Source of the DNA: Sergeia podlipaevii
Lineage: Eukaryota > Euglenozoa > Kinetoplastea > Trypanosomatida > Trypanosomatidae
Assembly (NCBI GenBank): GCA_030849805.1
Contig: JASANZ010001843.1
Coordinates: forward strand, 1-19,025
Length of the DNA: 19,025 bases
Direction: 5' to 3'
A program made the translations under genes and the position numbers. Under the pieces are notes generated by a model, which worked only from the letters and a program-made list of their open reading frames with translations, searched no databases and had not been told where the DNA came from. Positions 13,547 through 19,025 of this stretch are shown in pieces; position 1 is the first letter of the stretch; every line of letters begins with the position of its first letter.

Positions 13547-16510
13547 TCAGTTAGGCGTCAAATTGGTAGTTTTTTTACTACTCCCACTTTCTGCTCCTAG
13601 CGGAACCAGAAGCAGGGGCGGCTTACTGCTCGAGCCTTTCGAAGCACCTGATGGTGCCGTTGGGGGTTTCCCGTCCCCTACCTCGTAGCTGCGCACGGCT
13701 TCAGTCAAATCAGGCACATCGTCTTCAAACTGCGTAATGAAAGCGTGCTGGAGCAAGTCCATAGCGATTGATCGATGATGAGGATTCACACGCATGCACG
13801 ACTTGATGAAGTCAATAGCTGTGCTAGAGATATCTGTTGGGAAAAGCTCAGGGCAGCGGAAGCCGATAAGGCGGTCACCTCTAAGCATGATGCGCAAACA
13901 CGCGCATGCAACACCCCCCACAGACCAGATGTCGCTTGCTTTTCCGCTGCGCTTACCATTGATCACCTCAGGTGCCATATATTCGATTGTGCCCACCACT
14001 CGCTCCACATCGCACGTTGTTGCTGAATCAAAATCACACAACTTCAGTCTTCCTTTGGCAATAAGCAGGTTTTCCGGCTTGATGTCACGATGAATAATGC
14101 CGCGCGCATGCACATAGCTCACGGCACCAAGTAACTGTTTCATGATGGCGGCAACGTACTTCTCCTGCATTTTGGTTTTCTCAGGCAACTCTTGTATCAA
14201 ATTCCGGAGCGTGCCTTGATCACCATACTCCATATATAACTTGAACGTCCTGCTATCTCCTGCATCACGTGCGCAACGGTAAAAGCGAATAATATTGGGA
14301 TGCGATAACTTAGACAGAAGCCGTACTTCCTCCACAAACTTGCCAATTTCAGCCGGCTCGCTCAAACTATATTTCTTTACCGCCATCAGACATTGCACTT
14401 GGAATACCTCAGCCCGACCTCGACCCAACGAGTAGCTTTCCGTCAAGGGGATATCTAGTGCCTTCCCTAGTATCTCCTTGTCATGTACGTACTCGGTCGC
14501 CTTGTCGAGCTCAGAGAGAAGCTGTTCCAGCGGTACGTAGCTGTGAAGCGGTGCACCGCTCTGTGTGGGAGCTGGTGGTGACGAACTGATAATGTATACG
14601 CCTTTAGTCGCTGCCTTGGCTATGACTCCGTCAGCGCCAAGCAGAGTAGCATCAATTATCACGCATCCTATGTTGGGTGACGCGTCAATGATGTCCACGG
14701 CTCTTGACACGCTTCCGACGCACTGCACAAAGTGCCCGCACTGTTGCACCGTGGAGCAGTAGTAGGATCGCAAAGCAGAATTCTGCTGTACTAGCAGAAC
14801 ACTTAACGGTATGCCTCCTCCCACAGCCCGCGGCGGGAGCATCAGCCGCATCTCTTCAATGGGACGTGACACGTAGTCTCTAATGCTCTCTTGTTGTAAG
14901 AAAAACGGTGCAATTAGTTTTATAGTTCCTGGAAGCTCCACCAAAAAGGCGCCAAACTCATTCGCACGCTCAGCAACAGCTAGCAAAGCCTTCTTATCAA
15001 GAATATCCGATCGCATGTCATGAGTGAAGGTAAAAATAAGTTGGCTTACAGAGTCAGTGGATCGCTTAGCCTCCAATCTTACAGCAACTCCATCTTTAAA
15101 AAGATTAATTATAAGAGCAATAACAATTGGAAGGCGGACATCGCACAGCACAAAAGGAAGCTGCTCAACTTGAGGAGTAACCTCCAATGTCTTCCTGCCA
15201 CTGCAACATTCCGGAAAAAGGTGAACTGCTTTTACTGCTTTCCATCGCTGCGACGCGGTGCAGATATCCTGAAGTCTATCCCACCTCATGCATTGAAGAA
15301 GCTGCTCAAGAACATCACTTTTTTTCTTTGCCAAAAATAATTGGTCGGAAAAATAATTTGCAAATATACGCCGTATACTCATCAATTCCTCGGCGCACAC
15401 TGCGGCCACAAGAGCATATTTACGCCCGAAAGAATTGTCGGCAGAGTACTGTTGCACACAAATTACTCTAGCCAAAGTAGGTATACTCCCTAGGCTTGAA
15501 TGCGCCAAAGTCAACAACTGCTGCGAGCTGCTCGCAGTGCTTTCAGCCTCGCACATCATACGTTCAAGTTTTGTAGCAGACGCACCAAGCAAAAGTGATT
15601 TTACATGTAGCCCAACAACATCTTTGGAGCAAAACCCACTTGCGGTTGAAGCTCCGTCATTCCATAATTGAATCCTTCCACATTGGTTAAAGATAGCAAC
15701 AACGCTCAGTTGAAGGGCTTCACCTGCATCCAATAAAACCGGGAGGCCATCTTCGATTGACAAAGCAAAACAATTTTCTTTAGTTCTAGAAATATTCACC
15801 TCCTCGACCTCGTTAGAAGGAGCGGTATCATCGTGAAACATTGCAACAACATCACATGCCTGACCTCGTTGAAACGCAAAAAGAGAATTTGCTCCAAAAA
15901 GGCTGGTTGCCTTTTGAGCGAATAGCATTTGTGCTTGAAGCTGGCAACATTCGTCAAAGCAAGACTTTGCAATCCTTCGAGAAAATTCGTGCATCAAAAA
16001 AAACACAAAAAGCTCACCAATAATGACAAAGCAGCACAAAATGAGAGCCACCACGCGCGTAGGTGAGCAACATCCACCAATAAGAATAAAAGGAATAATA
16101 AGTATAGTAGAAATTACAGCAAGCATCCATAATATAAACATCCACAAAGGTATAAATTGCTTATAAACGTAAGGAGGATATAAAGAACTAGCTTCTGCAG
16201 AAATAGCTTTTGCTTCCTTTAGAAGCCGCAAAAGTTGGTCTTTTTTGCTCTGGCATCCACTCCTGTCAACAGAGCGAGAAAGAATGATCACAAAGTTACT
16301 TCGTCTTTGATCCGTACTATAATACTGCCGTGCCAAGTTTATTGCCCGAGTTGCCAAATGCAGTCCTTCGAAGGGATCTGCGGAAGCATATAATATCCGC
16401 TCAATATTTCTAAGAATATGTATGGAACTGCATATATCCTCCAAGCTAGGGTTTGTATACTCAGTCGAAAACGGAGCTTCAGCCATGTCTTGTAAAGTTT
16501 CGCCTATCAT
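13547..16510 (-). CDS. Membrane-anchored hybrid kinase: 2 TM, PAS, pseudo-histidine-kinase, pseudo-receiver, MAP3K/STE11-like kinase
   Basis: The ATG at 16508-16510 gives 987 residues and is the first ATG after the acceptor at 16560-16561. Domains in order: a helical N terminus; two TM helices (about 120-144, 152-173); a PAS domain (about 259-373, with VVAIFNQCGRIQLWND and SKDVVGLHVKSLL); a histidine-kinase-like region (about 376-545) with an N-box-like LPIVIALIINLFKDG (Asn469) and a decayed G box (FTHDMRSD); a receiver-like domain (about 567-668) with VLLVQQNS and CVIIDATLLGADG (Asp620); and a Ser/Thr kinase (about 690-928). The kinase has LGRGRAEVF, AVKK (Lys712), Glu728, HRDIKPEN (807-814), DFD (826-828, for DFG), GTIEYMAPE and SDIWSVGG, most like STE11/MAP3K. 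The soluble domains should lie on one side of the membrane. I recall T. brucei RDK1, a STE11-type repressor of differentiation, as membrane-associated; orthology is possible but unproven. The C-terminal tail is Ser/Pro/Lys-rich. Confidence 0.9.
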   Translation of the reverse strand: MIGETLQDMAEAPFSTEYTNPSLEDICSSIHILRNIERILYASADPFEGLHLATRAINLARQYYSTDQRRSNFVIILSRSVDRSGCQSKKDQLLRLLKEAKAISAEASSLYPPYVYKQFIPLWMFILWMLAVISTILIIPFILIGGCCSPTRVVALILCCFVIIGELFVFFLMHEFSRRIAKSCFDECCQLQAQMLFAQKATSLFGANSLFAFQRGQACDVVAMFHDDTAPSNEVEEVNISRTKENCFALSIEDGLPVLLDAGEALQLSVVAIFNQCGRIQLWNDGASTASGFCSKDVVGLHVKSLLLGASATKLERMMCEAESTASSSQQLLTLAHSSLGSIPTLARVICVQQYSADNSFGRKYALVAAVCAEELMSIRRIFANYFSDQLFLAKKKSDVLEQLLQCMRWDRLQDICTASQRWKAVKAVHLFPECCSGRKTLEVTPQVEQLPFVLCDVRLPIVIALIINLFKDGVAVRLEAKRSTDSVSQLIFTFTHDMRSDILDKKALLAVAERANEFGAFLVELPGTIKLIAPFFLQQESIRDYVSRPIEEMRLMLPPRAVGGGIPLSVLLVQQNSALRSYYCSTVQQCGHFVQCVGSVSRAVDIIDASPNIGCVIIDATLLGADGVIAKAATKGVYIISSSPPAPTQSGAPLHSYVPLEQLLSELDKATEYVHDKEILGKALDIPLTESYSLGRGRAEVFQVQCLMAVKKYSLSEPAEIGKFVEEVRLLSKLSHPNIIRFYRCARDAGDSRTFKLYMEYGDQGTLRNLIQELPEKTKMQEKYVAAIMKQLLGAVSYVHARGIIHRDIKPENLLIAKGRLKLCDFDSATTCDVERVVGTIEYMAPEVINGKRSGKASDIWSVGGVACACLRIMLRGDRLIGFRCPELFPTDISSTAIDFIKSCMRVNPHHRSIAMDLLQHAFITQFEDDVPDLTEAVRSYEVGDGKPPTAPSGASKGSSSKPPLLLVPLGAESGSSKKTTNLTPN

Positions 16511-16559
16511 GGATAAAAATGGATGGCGCAAAAACTATGTCTTCTTGTTGGCACTGCAC

Positions 16560-16561
16560 CT
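16560..16561 (-). promoter_or_regulatory. Probable spliced-leader acceptor AG for the hybrid kinase gene
   Basis: Minus strand TTATTGTTATTTTCAG, preceded by longer T-runs (about 16597-16622). The first ATG downstream is the proposed start at 16510, which argues against the in-frame TTG at 16529-16531. Confidence 0.6.
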
Positions 16562-16961
16562 GAAAATAACAATAATTTTTAATGAATAAATTACAAAAAA
16601 AAACAGAAATTGAAAAAAAAGGCATGTAATGCTCAAAAAAGAAAACTCAAATAATTTTCAATAATAGCAAAAGTTACGCGAACATGCTTTGTGTCATTAC
16701 TATCGAACAATCAAAAATATTATTGTATTTAAATGCATCAAGACAAGTCCAATGCCATGTCTAAATTCTATAAAAATGTATGTATATATAATCCTAATAA
16801 ATGCAAGAGTTGATACAGTAGATGTGCAACTAAATGTGTGCAAAAAAAATTTTTTTAATACATATGATACCGAGTGTCACAGAAAATAAAAAGCACACTT
16901 ATAAAAAAGATCATACTTTCCCCAACAGCTCATAGATAAAAAAAAAACAAAATGGCTATTC
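16562..16961. other. Spacer between the kinase and calmodulin-like genes
   Basis: Strongly A/T-rich; includes an A-run followed by a T-run at about 16843-16857. Presumed 3' UTR of the calmodulin-like mRNA. Nothing else identified. Confidence 0.5.
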
Positions 16962-17423
16962 CTACGAACCCCAACCTTCAGACATTACACGCTTGAAATC
17001 ATCAAAGCTCAATTTCCCATCCCCGTCCGTATCAGCTTCCTTTATCATCTCAAAAGCTTGTTCTGTACTAAGCGGGCAGCCTAATCTATTCATAACAAAT
17101 TTTAAGTTAGTCACTGTAATGTACCCATTGTTTCCCAGGTCGTAAAGTCGGAATGCTCTTCTCATTTCCAACTCCTTTTCATCCGGATCATTAAGCTTCG
17201 CAGCAACCAGCGTCAAAAATTCAGGGAAATCAATAACGCCATTTGAATCAAGGTCAGCCTCTGCCAATATAGTCTGCAACTTCTTTTGAGAAACATTTTG
17301 CCCGATGGCAGTAAATACCTCATCAAGGTCATCCACTGTAATGTTTCCGTCACAATCCTTATCAAAAACAGAAAAGGCCTCCTTTAGCTCAGTGATTTGT
17401 TGAAGTGACAATAAATCGGCCAT
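16962..17423 (-). CDS. Calmodulin-like four-EF-hand protein
   Basis: The 153-residue product has the calmodulin layout of four EF hands in two pairs. Loops: EF1 DKDCDGNITVDD (21-32), EF2 DLDSNGVIDFPE (57-68), EF3 DLGNNGYITVTN (95-106), EF4 DTDGDGKLSFDD (131-142). EF1, EF2 and EF4 keep the ligand positions, although EF1 and EF4 end in Asp rather than the usual Glu. EF3 has Gly at loop position 3 and Asn at position 12 and probably binds calcium poorly or not at all. True trypanosome calmodulin is nearly identical to the vertebrate protein, and this one is clearly diverged, so it is a calmodulin-like or centrin-like sensor, not calmodulin itself. The FPEFLTLVAAKL stretch resembles calmodulin more than centrin. 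The gene lies directly upstream of the hybrid kinase gene in the transcription unit. Partner unknown. Confidence 0.85.
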   Translation of the reverse strand: MADLLSLQQITELKEAFSVFDKDCDGNITVDDLDEVFTAIGQNVSQKKLQTILAEADLDSNGVIDFPEFLTLVAAKLNDPDEKELEMRRAFRLYDLGNNGYITVTNLKFVMNRLGCPLSTEQAFEMIKEADTDGDGKLSFDDFKRVMSEGWGS

Positions 17424-17439
17424 GGCTGCGTGCTTCTAA

Positions 17440-17794
17440 CCTCGAAAAATTAGCTGTGTGCCTGCGCGTGTGCCCTTAAATGTAAAAAGAGCGACTTTAT
17501 CAAACTGTAAAAGTTACCTTCTTCGAACTGCCTTTCAAAAATAATAATAATAGTAATAATATGGAGATAGCTACATCATTAGCAAAAGTAAAAATAAAAT
17601 AGAAGAGAGAGGATAAAAAATAAAAAATAAAAATTTCCTGATGCAATTAAAGACTTTTTTGAAGCACATTATCGAATATATGAACATGTTTCCAAATGTC
17701 CAAATGAAGCAAAAGGTATATGCTTTACCACTATTATTTTTTAAAAAATAAGTGAAAGAAAAATGTAGCACCTGTGTCACTAACACTTGCGCAA
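17440..17794. other. Spacer between the calmodulin-like gene and the rightmost gene
   Basis: A/T-rich with an ATA/ATT-type run at about 17540-17560. Presumed 3' UTR of the rightmost gene. No gene seen. Confidence 0.5.
17475..17476 (-). promoter_or_regulatory. Possible spliced-leader acceptor AG for the calmodulin-like gene
   Basis: Minus strand GTCGCTCTTTTTACATTTAAG ends here. An alternative AG at 17438-17439 follows a short T-run. Either leaves the start at 17423 as the first ATG. Confidence 0.4.
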
Positions 17795-18745
17795 CTATTG
17801 TTTTTCGTCACCACCATTTTCTTCATCTTCATCCTCAAAATTGTAGAGCTCAGCTTCTTCTCGCAAATGCTCCTGATGAATTCTGGAGCGCAGTACAGGG
17901 TTCCACAATTTGTCATCTTCAATAGCTGACATGAGCGCACTACTCATTTCTTCATCGTGACGAGACATGTGAAGATCCGACTCTTGGGGTGCTTCAAGAT
18001 CCATTGCATGAACCGGTGTTCCTCCTTGCATCCCAGTTTGCAAGTTTTTAACAGACGAATACGATACCTCTCGACGATCCATAATATTGGCGCCAAAGAC
18101 AATATCGTCTTCATCTCTTTGGAGTGCCTGCAGTTCTTTCATTTGATGTGAGCGTCGATGTGCCCATACGCGCTCCTCGTGAGTTGTCTCTTCCCAAAAA
18201 TTGTTATATGGTTTTGGAATTAGCGTCTCATCAACCTCTACACCAAATTTACGCAAAACCCATTTCCCTTTTCGATAGCCGTCTACAATCATCATAAAAA
18301 TGTCCCAATTCTGGTTGACAAACTTTGCAGCGCACAATTCTTGATACAGCAGACGTCGATAGTATTCCTGCCATTCCGGTGGTAACTCCACAAGACGCCT
18401 ATATGCCCAATACGTAAATCTTTTTGCGGGGCTTACATTCCCATATTCATACCAACTGACACGATATGGTGTCTCCATAAAGGTGTTTTGCAGATTCTCG
18501 GCGAGCGGCTCCCTAGCAGTTGAGCCATCAAGTCTACTTTCTTCTTGAATTCCTTCAGCACTCACTTTACCGCTATCGAAATCACTTTCAAAAACTGGAG
18601 TTAACTTCACGTCCTCCAGAAAATCTGAACAGCGCCACTTCTCAATATCAACACATTTTGCTGTGCTAAACGAAACTATGGAATACAAAACAAAACATGG
18701 CCGCACATTTAACGAGCGCAGAGAACCCTTGCCCCATTGCCGCAT
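17795..18745 (-). CDS. Unrecognised protein, probably mitochondrial
   Basis: I do not recognise this 316-residue protein. The first in-frame ATG (18743-18745) gives the N terminus MRQWGKGSLRSLNVRPCFVL, basic with Ser/Leu and no acidic residue in the first 30, typical of a mitochondrial presequence. The middle (about 90-210) is rich in Trp, Tyr and Arg (YWAYRRLVELPPEWQEYYRR, NQNWDIFMMIVDGYRKGKW), the look of a compact RNA- or protein-binding subunit such as a lineage-specific mitoribosomal or mitochondrial RNA-processing component; that is a guess from composition. The C terminus is acidic (NFEDEDEENGGDE). An in-frame TTG 21 codons upstream would add a hydrophobic stretch but lies upstream of the likely acceptor at 18784-18785. 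Codons end in A/T far more often than in the ribosomal genes, suggesting modest expression. Confidence 0.7.
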   Translation of the reverse strand: MRQWGKGSLRSLNVRPCFVLYSIVSFSTAKCVDIEKWRCSDFLEDVKLTPVFESDFDSGKVSAEGIQEESRLDGSTAREPLAENLQNTFMETPYRVSWYEYGNVSPAKRFTYWAYRRLVELPPEWQEYYRRLLYQELCAAKFVNQNWDIFMMIVDGYRKGKWVLRKFGVEVDETLIPKPYNNFWEETTHEERVWAHRRSHQMKELQALQRDEDDIVFGANIMDRREVSYSSVKNLQTGMQGGTPVHAMDLEAPQESDLHMSRHDEEMSSALMSAIEDDKLWNPVLRSRIHQEHLREEAELYNFEDEDEENGGDEKQ

Positions 18746-18753
18746 TACGCCAT
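18745..18753 (-). promoter_or_regulatory. Two-codon uORF overlapping the start of the rightmost gene
   Basis: On the minus strand ATG-GCG-TAA is read from 18753 to 18745, and the last A of its stop is the first base of the main ATG (TAATG). If the leader includes it, as an acceptor at 18784-18785, 18777-18778, 18775-18776 or 18765-18766 would imply, it is a minimal uORF compatible with termination-reinitiation. Confidence 0.5.
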
Positions 18754-18785
18754 AAAAATTTACGCTAGAATGTACTCTATCAACT

Positions 18786-19025
18786 ATAACATGAAAAAAG
18801 AGATGCAAGAAAAAAATGAATCTTTGCAGTAACTAAAGAAATGTAAAATAGAGAGCCACAAAAATATTGAAAAATACAACGTGAAAGTAGAACAACAAAA
18901 ACGAAAAACAAAAGGTAATCATATCAAAGCAAAAAGCATTTGTCCAAATAGGACTCTCTTACACCAATACCACACCGTCACATAGCTTACAGCCCCCCCC
19001 CCCCCACAAACACAACCAAAAAAAA
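18786..19025. other. Right-end flank with poly-C run
   Basis: A-rich sequence (T-rich on the transcribed strand, supplying the pyrimidine tract of the rightmost gene), then a run of about 13 C at 18993-19005 near the end of the window. No coding frame. Confidence 0.6.

Noticed and set aside
13547..16510. Hybrid kinase as an assembly chimera of two genes
   Set aside because: There is one continuous frame of 987 codons with no stop, splice signal or composition break between the sensor and kinase parts; only a gradual rise in A/T towards the 5' end.
1..19025. Mobile elements, CRISPR arrays or transposase relics
   Set aside because: No reverse transcriptase, transposase, long terminal or direct repeats or spaced repeat arrays were found; only simple-sequence repeats are present.

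Overview
The window looks like nuclear DNA of a kinetoplastid flagellate, most likely a trypanosome or close relative. All eleven supported genes lie on the minus strand, with no introns. They are separated by A/T-rich spacers, and nearly every ATG is preceded by a pyrimidine tract and an AG. This is the layout of a directional gene cluster transcribed right to left as one precursor and processed by spliced-leader trans-splicing and coupled polyadenylation. The standard genetic code fits: TAA, TAG and TGA all end genes and no reading frame is interrupted. Species cannot be fixed from the sequence alone.

In order of transcription (right to left): an unrecognised protein with a mitochondrial-type N terminus (17795-18745); a four-EF-hand calmodulin-like protein (16962-17423); a large membrane-anchored signalling kinase (13547-16510) joining two TM helices, a PAS domain, a degenerate histidine-kinase-like ATPase region, a degenerate receiver domain and a MAP3K/STE11-like Ser/Thr kinase; a Nup155/Nup170-like inner-ring nucleoporin (9937-13155); a short degenerate PP2C-like protein (8588-9220); a 1.7 kb gene-free spacer; a CLP1-like P-loop RNA-processing factor (5532-6854); a long protein with an embedded NDUFAF3/Mth938-type domain (2957-4843); a SEN2/SEN34-like tRNA-intron endonuclease subunit with an intact Tyr-His-Lys triad (2023-2583); and three cytosolic ribosomal protein genes, eL34 (1201-1692), eS27 (573-833) and the N-terminal part of uL1/L10a (1-248, cut by the window edge).

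Neighbours in such a cluster need not work together, because control is mostly post-transcriptional. Two associations are still worth noting. The tRNA endonuclease-like and CLP1-like genes are two genes apart, and their human counterparts share a complex. The calmodulin-like gene directly precedes the kinase gene. The most interesting item is the hybrid kinase: it carries in one polypeptide a two-component-like sensor, a pseudo-receiver and a MAP3K-like output, roles that fungi split among Sln1, Ssk1 and Ssk2. Key phosphorelay residues appear lost, which suggests an allosteric rather than phosphotransfer mechanism.
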